The notes beneath the pieces were generated by a model. It was given only the letters and a program-made list of their open reading frames with translations, was not told the origin of the DNA and made no database searches. A stretch of DNA of 64,000 nucleotides from Sva-07 sp963728355 (GTDB lineage Bacteria; Actinomycetota; Acidimicrobiia; Acidimicrobiales; Ilumatobacteraceae): NCBI GenBank assembly GCA_963728355.1, contig CAVSJQ010000014.1, positions 496,001 through 560,000 on the forward strand, written 5' to 3'. A program made the translations under genes and the position numbers. Position 1 is the first letter of the stretch, and every line of letters starts with the position of its first letter. This document shows positions 48,096 through 56,181 of this stretch, piece by piece.

Positions 48096-48257
48096 ATGAC
48101 GGCGAAGACCGGCGAGGTCGCCGAGAAGACCGGGGACTTCCACTGCTCGACGTGCGGCGAGACGGTGCACGTCACTTCGGGCGACAAGATTCCGCCCTGC
48201 CCCTGCGGCAAGAACGAGTTCGACTCACGCACGGGTGAGCCCGGGAACAAGAGTTGA
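48096..48257 (+). CDS. small zinc-ribbon protein
   Basis: 53 residues, a gene too short for many ORF callers. Starts at ATG 48096 with GAGGAG (48081-48086) as Shine-Dalgarno. FHCSTCGETVHV and IPPCPCGKNEFD give a C-x2-C and C-x-C pair, the spacing of a rubredoxin-like or zinc-ribbon knuckle, so one metal is likely bound. The tail is basic and polar. It lies 42 bp after the 92-residue gene and may be in its transcript. The function is unknown. Confidence 0.75.
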   Translation: MTAKTGEVAEKTGDFHCSTCGETVHVTSGDKIPPCPCGKNEFDSRTGEPGNKS

Positions 48258-48269
48258 CGCTGGCCTGGG

Positions 48270-49097
48270 TCACTCCGCTCCGTCACGGGTTCTCCGTACG
48301 AGGACTTCCTGCGCGATGGTCGCGACATGCAGGCCGTCGAAGCGGACGACATCGCCGGTCACCAGCCCGCGTCCGCCGTTGAGGCCGTGCGAGCGGGTGT
48401 CGAACCAGTGCCACTGTGACGGATCGGTCGGCCGCTGGAACCAGACCGAGTGGTCGAGGCTCGCTCCCTGGAATCGCTTGCGGTCGCCGACGTCACCCGC
48501 CGCGTCGGGGTGAGGGAGGCGCGCTGCGCGCGACGGTGCAGCGTCGGACATGAAGGCGAGGGCGCACTGGTGGTCGGCGGGGTCGTGGCCCATGTCGGCG
48601 TCGAGCCGGATCCAGTAGCCCATCGTGCCGTCGTCCATGAACGTGGCCTTGCGTTCGAGCAGCCCGGCCCACGAGTGGTCGGGCAGGTCGGGGTCGTCGA
48701 ACGACGGGACCGATACCGGGAGCGAGGCGAGCTGGGCGTCGGCCTCGTCCTCGACGATCTGGAACGACACCGACAGGTTGAGGATCGCCCCGCCGGACTG
48801 CCGGGCCACGACCTGCCGCGTCGAGAACGACCGACCGTCGCGGAGTCGCTCGACCTCGTAGCGGATCGGCTCGTCGGTCGTACCGGGGCGGATGAAGTAC
48901 GAGTGCAACGAATGCGCCGGCCGGTCGGCGGCGACGGTCAGCGACGCGGCGCGCAGCGCCTGGGCGACGACCTGTCCCCCGAACAGTCGACCTCCCCACG
49001 GATACCTCGCAGCGATACCGACGAAGGTGTCGGGCCCGTGCGGTTCCAGTTGCAGGAGTTCAGCGAACTCGATGTCGTGGATCCGCCGCGTGGTCAT
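48270..49097 (-). CDS. tesB: acyl-CoA thioesterase II
   Basis: 275 residues, double hot-dog fold. The N-terminal half has RYPWGGRLFGGQVVAQALRAA (partly quoted: GRLFGGQVVAQALRA) and AHSLHSYFIRPG; the C-terminal half has ASLDHSVWFQRP, GRGLVTGDVVRFDG and FVRRTRD-like VLVRRTRDGAE, together the TesB signature including catalytic Asp in LDHS. Hydrolyses medium- and long-chain acyl-CoA. The ATG at 49097 has CACACT 6 nt upstream. The Crp/Fnr gene ends 38 bp upstream on the same strand. Confidence 0.95.
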   Translation of the reverse strand: MTTRRIHDIEFAELLQLEPHGPDTFVGIAARYPWGGRLFGGQVVAQALRAASLTVAADRPAHSLHSYFIRPGTTDEPIRYEVERLRDGRSFSTRQVVARQSGGAILNLSVSFQIVEDEADAQLASLPVSVPSFDDPDLPDHSWAGLLERKATFMDDGTMGYWIRLDADMGHDPADHQCALAFMSDAAPSRAARLPHPDAAGDVGDRKRFQGASLDHSVWFQRPTDPSQWHWFDTRSHGLNGGRGLVTGDVVRFDGLHVATIAQEVLVRRTRDGAE

Positions 49098-49135
49098 CGC
49101 CACAGTGTGACAGCCGCCGCTCGGAAACGTCCCCG

Positions 49136-49792
49136 TCAGTGCTCGGACACGAACCGGCTGAGTCCGACCACGTCGAGGACCACGATGCGCCCCCGGCAGG
49201 TCTCCACCAATCCAGCCCGCCGAAACTTCGCCAGTGCCCGGGCGGTCGACTCCCGCGTGGTGCCCACCCACTCGGCGAGATCGGCCTGCGTGATCGGCAC
49301 CTCGTAGACCCCCCGTTGGCAACCGTTCGAATGGCGCATCATCATCGAGCTGAGGTCGACGATCATGCGGCCGGTGCGCACCACGGCGCTGTCGGAGTTG
49401 CGGGCCACCAGTCGGCGGTTCGCCCGCCGGAGCAACGCGCTGAGGTTCTGACACACCGCCAACAGGTACTGCGGCGATTCGGTGATCGCATCGACGAATG
49501 CGCTGGCGTCGAGGATGGCGACGACTGCTCCGTCAAGGGCAGCGGCGCTCGCCGAGCGGGGGTGTCCGTCGAGTGCCGACAGTTCCCCGAACTCCTCGCC
49601 GGGCGACTTGACGCCGAGGAGCAGCTCACGGCCCGACGGCATCGTGACGAAGATCCTGACCTGACCGTCGACGACGGCGTAGACGCGATTGGAGTGGTCA
49701 CCCTCCACGAAGAGGGTCTCGCGTGGCGCCAGTGTCCGATGCCTGCCCGCAGCGACGATCAGCTCGCCGACCGTCCGGCTCCCCACTGCCAC
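49136..49792 (-). CDS. Crp/Fnr family transcriptional regulator
   Basis: 218 residues from GTG 49792, which follows a GGGGAGGGGG ribosome site; ATG 49876 would add 28 residues including a basic stretch. The cyclic-nucleotide-type beta-barrel has FVEGDHSNRVYAVVDGQVRIFV (partly quoted: GDHSNRVYAVVDG), GEEFGELSALDGHPRSASAA (cNMP phosphate-binding region; Arg in RSASA). The HTH is ITQADLAEWVGTTRESTARALAKF (partly quoted: LAEWVGTTRESTARAL), the Crp/Fnr recognition helix. There are no N-terminal Cys for an Fe-S cluster, so it is not FNR. Divergent from the 207-residue gene, with a CRP-like site between. Confidence 0.9.
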   Translation of the reverse strand: MAVGSRTVGELIVAAGRHRTLAPRETLFVEGDHSNRVYAVVDGQVRIFVTMPSGRELLLGVKSPGEEFGELSALDGHPRSASAAALDGAVVAILDASAFVDAITESPQYLLAVCQNLSALLRRANRRLVARNSDSAVVRTGRMIVDLSSMMMRHSNGCQRGVYEVPITQADLAEWVGTTRESTARALAKFRRAGLVETCRGRIVVLDVVGLSRFVSEH

Positions 49793-49836
49793 GTCCCCCT
49801 CCCCTCGAGCGGCCCGCTTCCGACGGGCCTTCGCTG

Positions 49837-49852
49837 TGTGATCCAGGTCATA
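49837..49852. promoter_or_regulatory. putative Crp-type binding site
   Basis: TGTGATCCAGGTCATA reads TGTGA-N6-TCATA, near the CRP consensus TGTGA-N6-TCACA. It lies 45 bp from the Crp/Fnr GTG and 65 bp from the ATG of the divergent 207-residue gene, a natural place for regulation of either. Confidence 0.55.
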
Positions 49853-49916
49853 GACGGTAGTCCGGTTCGCGGGCATGGTGGAACGGTCAGTCCCACCGCC
49901 ACGAAGGAGCACCGCC

Positions 49917-50540
49917 ATGTACCTGTTCAGTCGATCGACGATCGCCGCCCTCGGACGCCAGTTCGATGCCGTTCCTGCTGCCCTCGACGTCGGGTCGATG
50001 GTGAGCCGGATCACCGGGCGTGACGTCAACGTGTTCACCGTGCGCTTCGGCGCTCCGATGGGCACCATCATGTGGAGCGTCCGCGCCGAGTCGCTCGCCG
50101 AGATGCAGCAGAACACCGAGAAGCTGATGGCCGACGCCGGCTACCTGGAGAAGGTGCAGTCGATGAACGGCCTGTTCATGGCACCGGCCGAGGACCGGTT
50201 CAGCCGGATCATCACCGGACCCGACGAAGCGACGTCGAAGTACTACGGCGTCACGAGGGCGGCCATGATGACCGGCAAGTTCGCCGATGCCGTGGCGCTC
50301 GGGGTGGAGGCCGCCGAGTACATCGGCGAATCGATGAAGTGCCCATCAGCGTTCCTGAAAGCCGCATACGGCGGCTTCGGAGACGTCACCTGGATCACCG
50401 GCTTCGACTCGATGGAGCAGGTCGACGAGTTCGACGACTGGCAGATGAGCGATTCCGGCTACCACTCGATCGTCGAGCGGGCAGGCGACCTGTTCGTCGA
50501 GAACAGCGGACACACGAGCCTCATCGAAAAGCTCAGCTGA
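49917..50540 (+). CDS. hypothetical protein divergent from a Crp/Fnr gene
   Basis: 207 residues. ATG 49917 has AAGGAG at a good Shine-Dalgarno distance. The sequence MYLFSRSTIAALGRQFDAVPAAL then GSMVSRITGRDVNVFTVRFGAPMGTIMWSV contains alpha/beta alternation suggesting a dimeric alpha-beta-barrel or NIPSNAP-like fold in duplicate, but I do not recognise the family. There is one Cys (MKCPSA). The gene is divergent from the Crp/Fnr regulator, with a CRP-like site between, so it may be a target of it. Confidence 0.75.
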   Translation: MYLFSRSTIAALGRQFDAVPAALDVGSMVSRITGRDVNVFTVRFGAPMGTIMWSVRAESLAEMQQNTEKLMADAGYLEKVQSMNGLFMAPAEDRFSRIITGPDEATSKYYGVTRAAMMTGKFADAVALGVEAAEYIGESMKCPSAFLKAAYGGFGDVTWITGFDSMEQVDEFDDWQMSDSGYHSIVERAGDLFVENSGHTSLIEKLS

Positions 50541-50565
50541 CGCACCCCTCAGCGATACTGGGGCC

Positions 50566-51180
50566 ATGGCTTCCCAGGTCGAAGTGTTCGCCGACATCAC
50601 CTGCCCGTTCACGCACGTCGGGCTCAAACAGGTCTGTCGCCATGTCGCCGAGATGAGCGAACCGTGCGAGGTCATCGTGCGGGCATGGCCGCTGGAGTGG
50701 GTCAATGGCGCGCCACTCGACGTCGACGCCGTGATGGTCAAGGCCGCCGCGCTGAGCGAACAGCTCGGCGTCGACGACTTCTCGGGTCTGCGCGCCGACC
50801 GGTGGCCGGTCAGCACGATCGGAGCGCTCGAGCTGGCCGCCACCGCGTACGAACGTGACGCCGCTACCGGGCTCGCCGTGAGCCTGGAACTGCGCGCCGC
50901 CCTGTTCGAACAGGGCGTCGACATCGGTGATCCCGATGCGCTGACGTTGATCGCCGCCGCCCACCACCTCACGTCACCATCGCCGGCCGCCGGCGCTGCG
51001 GTGCAGGCGGATTACGACCTCGGGCTGTCACGCGGTGTCAGGGGTTCCCCACACTTCTTCGTCGGCACCGACGGGTTCTTCTGTCCGGCACTGGAGCTCG
51101 GACACGATCTCGACGGTCACCTGACCGCGAGGTTCGACGCCGACATGCTGGCCGACTTCTTCTCCCGCATCGACGCCTGA
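50566..51180 (+). CDS. DsbA/FrnE-family thioredoxin-fold protein
   Basis: 204 residues. DITCPFTHVG is the active-site position of the DsbA-like family but as CPFT, with only one Cys; GVRGSPHFFV provides the cis-Pro loop. The inserted helical domain (about 60-155) fits FrnE/2-hydroxychromene-2-carboxylate isomerase-type proteins. With one active Cys it cannot form a disulfide by itself and may act as isomerase or glutathione/mycothiol-linked enzyme. No signal peptide, so it is cytoplasmic. GATACT ends 6 nt before the ATG. Confidence 0.86.
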   Translation: MASQVEVFADITCPFTHVGLKQVCRHVAEMSEPCEVIVRAWPLEWVNGAPLDVDAVMVKAAALSEQLGVDDFSGLRADRWPVSTIGALELAATAYERDAATGLAVSLELRAALFEQGVDIGDPDALTLIAAAHHLTSPSPAAGAAVQADYDLGLSRGVRGSPHFFVGTDGFFCPALELGHDLDGHLTARFDADMLADFFSRIDA

Positions 51181-51203
51181 GTTCGCCGTTCCGGCGTCCT
51201 GGC

Positions 51204-51253
51204 GTCCGGGTGGGTGCCGTGTGGAGGGGGATCACAGCCGGCACCCACCGGAC
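51204..51253. terminator. large hairpin after the DsbA-like gene
   Basis: GTCCGGGTGGGTGCCG (51204-51219) pairs with CGGCACCCACCGGAC (51239-51253) with a one-base bulge, and TGTG/CACA extends the stem inside, so a 19-bp stem closes a 10-nt loop. It starts 24 bp after the stop codon of the DsbA-like gene and lies 140 bp before the DUF1206 start. No T-tract follows, as is usual in GC-rich actinobacteria. Confidence 0.6.
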
Positions 51254-51393
51254 GTTGCCCTCAGCACGGTACGCATCGAATGTGTCGCCAGGATGTCCAC
51301 CGGGTTGCCACTCGGTGATCGATCGCCGAACGATCGCCGCCGGACTTCCGCGTCGGACGATTGCCGGACGCAATGTCGGGGAATCGTCGCGCC

Positions 51394-52227
51394 ATGTCGA
51401 TGCAATCCGCCTCCACGTCCGCCGAAGCCCAGGCCGCCGACTGGCGGTCCACCGTCGCCCGGGTCGGGTTGGTGGGGCGGGCGCTGCTGTACCTGGTGTT
51501 CGGACTGTTCGCCATCGACGTCGTCACGGGTGGCGGCGGTTCGGACACGACCGAGGGAGCGCTCGAACGATTCGCAGGCAGCACCTACGGCAAGTTTCTC
51601 CTCGTGGCGCTGTGCATCGGGCTCGTCGCACTGGTGGCCTGGAAGGTGCTGCAAGCAGCCGCCGGCGACCCGGTGGAGGGGTCGGAGGCGACCGATCGCG
51701 CCGAGTTCGCCATCAAGGGATTCGTCTACGCCGGCATCCTGGCCGCCGCCGTGTCGGTGCTGATCGCCAACTGGGACTCCAGTTCGGGACAGGCCTCCAG
51801 CGGTGGATCCTCGAAGCAGGAGGCCACCGCAACGGTGCTCGACTGGCCGGGCGGCCAGTTCCTGGTGATCGCTGCCGGGCTGGGCATCGTGGTGTTCGGG
51901 CTGTCGGAACTCTGGCTGCACGCTTGGAAGACGAAGTTCATGCAGCGGATCGACACATCCGGACTGTCGGACACGGCCGGGGACACCATCGAGACCGCCG
52001 GCCGAGCCGGGTATGTCGCCAAAGGGGTGACGACGGCCATCGTCGGCGGATTCCTGGTGATCGCCGGTTGGCAGCACGACTCGAGCGACACGACCGGGCT
52101 CTCCGGTGCGATCACCGAACTCGGCGACTCGGGCTGGGGCGGTGCCCTACTGTGGGTGGTGGCGATCGGCATGTTCGGGTTCGCGGCGTTCAGCCTCGTC
52201 GAAGCCGCACTGCGCCGAGCGAAGTGA
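51394..52227 (+). CDS. DUF1206 membrane protein
   Basis: 277 residues from ATG 51394 (ATG 51373 would add seven). Six hydrophobic helices in three repeated pairs: RSTVARVGLVGRALLYLVFG, AEFAIKGFVYAGILAAAVS and IETAGRAGYVAKGVTTAIVGG begin each repeat with R/K-x-G-x-(A/V) motifs, the internal triplication that defines DUF1206. The function is unknown. It lies 64 bp upstream of the GlsB/YeaQ gene; both are stress-membrane-type proteins that may be co-expressed. Confidence 0.9.
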   Translation: MSMQSASTSAEAQAADWRSTVARVGLVGRALLYLVFGLFAIDVVTGGGGSDTTEGALERFAGSTYGKFLLVALCIGLVALVAWKVLQAAAGDPVEGSEATDRAEFAIKGFVYAGILAAAVSVLIANWDSSSGQASSGGSSKQEATATVLDWPGGQFLVIAAGLGIVVFGLSELWLHAWKTKFMQRIDTSGLSDTAGDTIETAGRAGYVAKGVTTAIVGGFLVIAGWQHDSSDTTGLSGAITELGDSGWGGALLWVVAIGMFGFAAFSLVEAALRRAK

Positions 52228-52291
52228 GAACCACCAGTGAACACGTGGCCGCCCGAACGGACGGACATGCCGAACGGACATGGAGGAATGA

Positions 52292-52594
52292 ATGGACATC
52301 GGAAGCTTGTTGGCCGCACTCGCACTCGGCTTCGTCGCCGGGGTGATCGGTCGGGCGGTCGTGCCCGGCGATGCGTTCCGTTCGTTCAGCGGATGGCAGT
52401 CGTGGTTGATCTCGACGCTGCTCGGCCTGATCGGCGCACTCCTCGGCTACTGGATCTTCACCGGCCTGTTCGGGATCGGCGACGACGACAAGTTCGACTG
52501 GGGCGGCATCATCGGTGCCATCATCGGAGCGATCATCGTGGTCGCCGTCGGTTCGTGGCTGTTCCGAAAGATCGCCAAACGCGACACGGTCTGA
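52292..52594 (+). CDS. GlsB/YeaQ/YmgE family (transglycosylase-associated) membrane protein
   Basis: 100 residues with three helices: GSLLAALALGFVAGVIGRAVVPG (partly quoted: LALGFVAGVIGRAVVPG), SWLISTLLGLIGALLGYWIF, and GGIIGAIIGAIIVVAVGSWLF (partly quoted). GFVAGVIGR and GAxxG spacing are typical of the family. Small stress-linked membrane protein of unknown mechanism. The Shine-Dalgarno GGAGGA lies just before the ATG, one of few clear ones in the window. Confidence 0.9.
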   Translation: MDIGSLLAALALGFVAGVIGRAVVPGDAFRSFSGWQSWLISTLLGLIGALLGYWIFTGLFGIGDDDKFDWGGIIGAIIGAIIVVAVGSWLFRKIAKRDTV

Positions 52595-52632
52595 ACCATC
52601 GTCACGTCCGGCCGGCGTGATAGCACCTGGGT

Positions 52633-54108
52633 ATGGGGAACAACGCTGAGGACGCCCGCTGGCTCGATGCGACTGCGCAGGCCGAGCTGATCGCGAGCCG
52701 CTCGGCCACGTCGGCCGAACTCGTCGATGCGGCGATCGAACGGGTCGAACGACTCGACGGGTCGATCAACGCGGTGGTCATGCGTTGGTTCGAACGGGCG
52801 CACCACCAGGCCGAGGCGTTCGACGAACTGCCGCTGGTATCGGAGCATCGCCAGGCGCCGTTCGCCGGCGTGCCCTTCCTGCTCAAGGATCTCGGCAACC
52901 ACGTCGCCGGGATGCCGCTCACGTCGGGGAACCGGGCCGCACGCGATGCCACCCCGCTGTCGAGGCACGACTCGAATCTGGTCGTGCACTTCCGACAGGC
53001 CGGTCTGATCACGCTCGGGCGCAGCAACAGCCCCGAACTCGGCAGCCTTCCGGTCACCGAGCCGCTCGCGTACGGCCCGACCCGGAACCCGTGGGACACC
53101 GGGCGCACACCCGGCGGATCGAGCGGTGGTGCCGCGGCGGCGGTGGCGGCCGGCATGGTCCCGATCGCCCACGCCAGCGACGGCGGGGGCTCGATCAGGA
53201 TCCCGGCGTCGTGCTGCGGCCTGGTCGGCTTGAAGCCGTCACAGGGCCGGGTGTCGATGGGACCCGAGCGCGACGAGTCCGGGTTGTCGACGCAACTCTG
53301 CGTCAGCAGATCGGTGCGTGACACCGCCCGCCTCCTGGACGCCGTGCACGGTCCCGGCGTCGGCGACAGCGTGATCGCGCCGGCACCGAGCCGTCCCTAT
53401 GTCGACGAGTTGGGTGCCGACCCGGGGCGGCTGCGCATCGGGCTGCTGGATCACCATCCGATCGGCGGCGACCTCCACCCCGACTGCGTGACCGCGGTTC
53501 GCTCCGCTGCGGCGTTGCTCGAACAGCTCGGACACGACGTGGCGCCCGGCCATCCGCCGATCCTGGAGGACGACGAGTTCCCACGCCGCTTCGGCGCGAT
53601 GTGGGCCGCCCTGATGGCGGTGGGCATCGATGCACTCGGCCAGTCGATCGGGCGGCCCCTCACTGCGGACGACGTCGAGCCGGTCAACTGGGCGCAGGGC
53701 GAGTGGGCCGCCCATCTGTCCGCGTCGGAGTACGCGATGGCACTGGCGGCGGTCGGCCAGTACCGGCGCCACGTCCAGCAGTGGTGGGCCGACGGTTGGG
53801 ATCTCCTCCTGACGCCGACGGTGGCCGCTCCCCCGCTGCCGATCGGCGGCCTGTACGGCGACCAGGAGGACGGTGTCGATCCGGACAACCCGATGGCGCC
53901 GTCGATCCGCGCCGGGCGCTTCGTGGCGTTCACACCCCAGTTCAACGCCTCGGGGCAACCGGCGATCAGCCTGCCGTTGCACTGGAACGACGACGGCCTG
54001 CCGATCGGCGTACAGCTCGTGGCCGCCTACGGCCGCGAGGACGTGTTGATCCGCATCGCCAGCCAACTCGAAGCCGCCGCCCCCTGGGCCGACCGCCACC
54101 CCGACTGA
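52633..54108 (+). CDS. amidase signature family enzyme
   Basis: 491 residues. Ser-cisSer-Lys triad: K85 in PFLLKDLG, cis-Ser163 in PGGSSGGAAAA and nucleophile Ser187 in HASDGGGSIRIPAS. GTPGGSSGG-type glycine-rich loop and the later QFNASGQPAISLP segment match aliphatic amidases, indoleacetamide hydrolases and 6-aminohexanoate cyclic-dimer hydrolases. It does not have the GatA context (no gatB/gatC), so it is unlikely to be tRNA amidotransferase. TAGCAC precedes the ATG by 6 nt. Confidence 0.93.
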   Translation: MGNNAEDARWLDATAQAELIASRSATSAELVDAAIERVERLDGSINAVVMRWFERAHHQAEAFDELPLVSEHRQAPFAGVPFLLKDLGNHVAGMPLTSGNRAARDATPLSRHDSNLVVHFRQAGLITLGRSNSPELGSLPVTEPLAYGPTRNPWDTGRTPGGSSGGAAAAVAAGMVPIAHASDGGGSIRIPASCCGLVGLKPSQGRVSMGPERDESGLSTQLCVSRSVRDTARLLDAVHGPGVGDSVIAPAPSRPYVDELGADPGRLRIGLLDHHPIGGDLHPDCVTAVRSAAALLEQLGHDVAPGHPPILEDDEFPRRFGAMWAALMAVGIDALGQSIGRPLTADDVEPVNWAQGEWAAHLSASEYAMALAAVGQYRRHVQQWWADGWDLLLTPTVAAPPLPIGGLYGDQEDGVDPDNPMAPSIRAGRFVAFTPQFNASGQPAISLPLHWNDDGLPIGVQLVAAYGREDVLIRIASQLEAAAPWADRHPD

Positions 54109-54129
54109 CAACGATCTCGCACGCGGCGC

Positions 54130-54150
54130 GGGCGTGACAGGACCACGCCC
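54130..54150. terminator. hairpin between convergent amidase and P450 genes
   Basis: GGGCGTG (54130-54136) and CACGCCC (54144-54150) pair around a 7-nt loop, between the two stop codons. It could serve both directions; a second small palindrome, GGGTCAGACCC, overlaps the P450 stop codon. Confidence 0.5.
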
Positions 54151-54163
54151 GTCACGCCAGGGG

Positions 54164-55378
54164 TCAGACCCCCGGCGTAACGGTGACCGGCAGCCTGGCC
54201 GGACTCCGACCGAGGACCTGGCGCCACTCGATGCTCGCATCGTCGATCGGCCCGTCGGCGACGATCGTGTCACCGAGGCCGGCGCGGGCGGCGGCGAGCA
54301 CCACCTCCTCCATGGTCATCCGAGCGAGCGCTGCGCCGAGGCAGTAGTGCGGGCCTGATCCGAACGACAACAGCTTCGGTGCGTCGGGTTCGGTGAACCG
54401 GGCAGGGCGGAACACCTCGGGGTCGCTCCAGACGTCCTCGTCACGACTCGCCGACGCCGATGCGAGGAACACCATCGTGCCGGCGCCACGTTCGATCCCG
54501 CCGATCTCGAACGGTTCCAGCACCGTTCTCGGGACGATGGTGATGCTCGGCTCGAAGCGGATCGTCTCGTTGACGATGGCGCCGGCCAGCGATGCATCAG
54601 CGCGGAGCGCGTCGAGCGCCTGCGGATGGCGAAGAAGCGTCAGCAGCGAACAGCTCACCTGTCCCGAGGTGGTGTCGTGTCCGCCGACGATCAGGTTCCC
54701 GACCATCGTGACGACCTCGTCGTGGGCAAGCCGGTCGCCGGATTCCTCGGCATCGAGGAGCCCGCTGATCAGGTCGTCGCCGCGTTCGGCGAGACGCGAG
54801 TCGATCATCGCCTCGACGTCGACGATGAGATCGACGACCGCAGTCTCGGCCAGTGCGATCTGGTCGGCGTCCATCAGGCCGAACACGGGACTCAGCGCAT
54901 CGCCGTAGGCGACGAAGTCGGCGATCTGATCGTCGGGAACGCCGATGAGTGTGCAGATCACCGTGATCGGCAGGTCGACGAGCGCGGCGACGAGGTCGCC
55001 GCCACCGTCGTCGACGATCTGCGCCATCCGGTCGGCGGCGAGCGACGCGGCCAGTGCCCGATGCCGCTCGACCGAACGCGGCGTGAACACACGCGCCGCG
55101 AGGCGACGCAGTCGGTGGTGCGCGTCACCTTCGTTCGTGAACATCAGACTCGAGTACCACTGACGCAACGGGCCGTCACCGACGCCCAGGAAGTCGAACA
55201 GCGACAGTCCCACCCCGGCGAGCCGCGAGTCGTGTGACAGCCGCTCGACGTCGTCGTACTGCAGCACCACGACGGCGCCCGTGTCGATCGAGATCGCCGA
55301 CGGACCAGCGGCTCGCGCGGCCCGGTACCCGTCGTGCAGCCCCTCGTCGATGTTCCACTCGAGCATCGTGTCGGTCAT
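54164..55378 (-). CDS. cytochrome P450
   Basis: 404 residues. I-helix oxygen-binding GGHDTT (232-237), ExxR as ETIR (271-274), and heme-binding FGSGPHYCLG with ligand Cys346. The sequence belongs to bacterial class I P450s resembling CYP107/CYP105-like hydroxylases, which need separate ferredoxin and reductase; neither is adjacent. ATG 55378 is chosen over one 51 bp upstream because GGGGGA lies just before it and MTDTMLEWNIDEG starts the helix A region. Soluble, no membrane anchor. Confidence 0.94.
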   Translation of the reverse strand: MTDTMLEWNIDEGLHDGYRAARAAGPSAISIDTGAVVVLQYDDVERLSHDSRLAGVGLSLFDFLGVGDGPLRQWYSSLMFTNEGDAHHRLRRLAARVFTPRSVERHRALAASLAADRMAQIVDDGGGDLVAALVDLPITVICTLIGVPDDQIADFVAYGDALSPVFGLMDADQIALAETAVVDLIVDVEAMIDSRLAERGDDLISGLLDAEESGDRLAHDEVVTMVGNLIVGGHDTTSGQVSCSLLTLLRHPQALDALRADASLAGAIVNETIRFEPSITIVPRTVLEPFEIGGIERGAGTMVFLASASASRDEDVWSDPEVFRPARFTEPDAPKLLSFGSGPHYCLGAALARMTMEEVVLAAARAGLGDTIVADGPIDDASIEWRQVLGRSPARLPVTVTPGV

Positions 55379-55510
55379 GTGTCCCCCAATCGATCGAGCG
55401 GCAGCCCCCGCTGCCACCACGATGGGCATCGTTGCCGGGCAGGAGCGGGCAACGGTCAGCGGTCACACCGGTCGACCTCGACACTCCGGGAGCCCGGCCG
55501 AGCGCTCCGG

Positions 55511-55516
55511 TAGCGT
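55511..55516 (+). promoter_or_regulatory. -10 hexamer TAGCGT for the HAD-membrane protein-lipoprotein operon
   Basis: Seven nt before the ATG at 55524. Confidence 0.55.
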
Positions 55517-55523
55517 CGATCCG

Positions 55524-56177
55524 ATGACGAGGCCGAACCCCGACGTCGACGCCGTGATCTTCGATTTCGTCGGCGTGCTCAGCACGAGCCCGGGCGCGAT
55601 GATGCGCCAGCAGATCGAGGCCAGCGGATTCAGCGGCGAGATCGACGTGGTCAGTTTCATCGGGATCCTCATGGGACCGACGGCTGCGGAAGGCGACCAC
55701 CCGTGGCACCATCTCGAACGCGGTCGAATCGACTTCGACGCCTACGTGTCCGGCATCGAACCGCTGTGGCGGGCCGCCGGCTACGAGTCGTTCCCGGCAC
55801 CGCCGCGTGGCGACGAGTTGCTCTCCGCCATGTCACCGGTCGCGGAGATGATCGACGCCGCCCGAGCCGTCCGCGCAGCGGGATACCGCACGGCGATCCT
55901 CACCAACAACATCAAGGAGTGGAGCGCCTGGCGCCAGATGTGGGACGCCGACCGCCTCGTCGACGTCGTCGTCGATTCGTGCGAGGTCGACATGCGCAAG
56001 CCCAACGCCGACATCTTCGAACTGACCGTCGGCCTCCTCGGGTCGTCGATGGAACGGACACTGTTCCTCGACGATTTCCCGTGGAACATCGCCGGCGCCG
56101 AGGCCGTCGGCCTGCAGACGATGCACGTCACCGACCCCATCGCCGCGGCCGCCGCACTCCTCGACCGCCTGCTCTGA
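55524..56177 (+). CDS. HAD-like hydrolase
   Basis: 217 residues. Motif I is FDFVGVLS (nucleophile D14), with Val instead of the usual Asp at +2, motif II is ILTNN, motif III Lys lies in MRKPNADIF, and motif IV is FLDDFPWNIAGA. The helical cap (about 30-115) and the FDFxGVL wording resemble the epoxide-hydrolase-N/HAD-IA-v3 branch. Loss of the second Asp argues against ordinary phosphatase chemistry, or for a haloacid-dehalogenase-like role. It is followed 4 bp later by the membrane gene. Confidence 0.88.
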   Translation: MTRPNPDVDAVIFDFVGVLSTSPGAMMRQQIEASGFSGEIDVVSFIGILMGPTAAEGDHPWHHLERGRIDFDAYVSGIEPLWRAAGYESFPAPPRGDELLSAMSPVAEMIDAARAVRAAGYRTAILTNNIKEWSAWRQMWDADRLVDVVVDSCEVDMRKPNADIFELTVGLLGSSMERTLFLDDFPWNIAGAEAVGLQTMHVTDPIAAAAALLDRLL

Positions 56178-56181
56178 CGGC

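Noticed and set aside
50652..50665. GATGAGCGAACC inside the DsbA-like gene, resembling one arm of the paired hairpins
   Set aside because: It codes for a normal stretch of the protein (EMSEPCE) and has no inverted partner nearby, so it is chance similarity.
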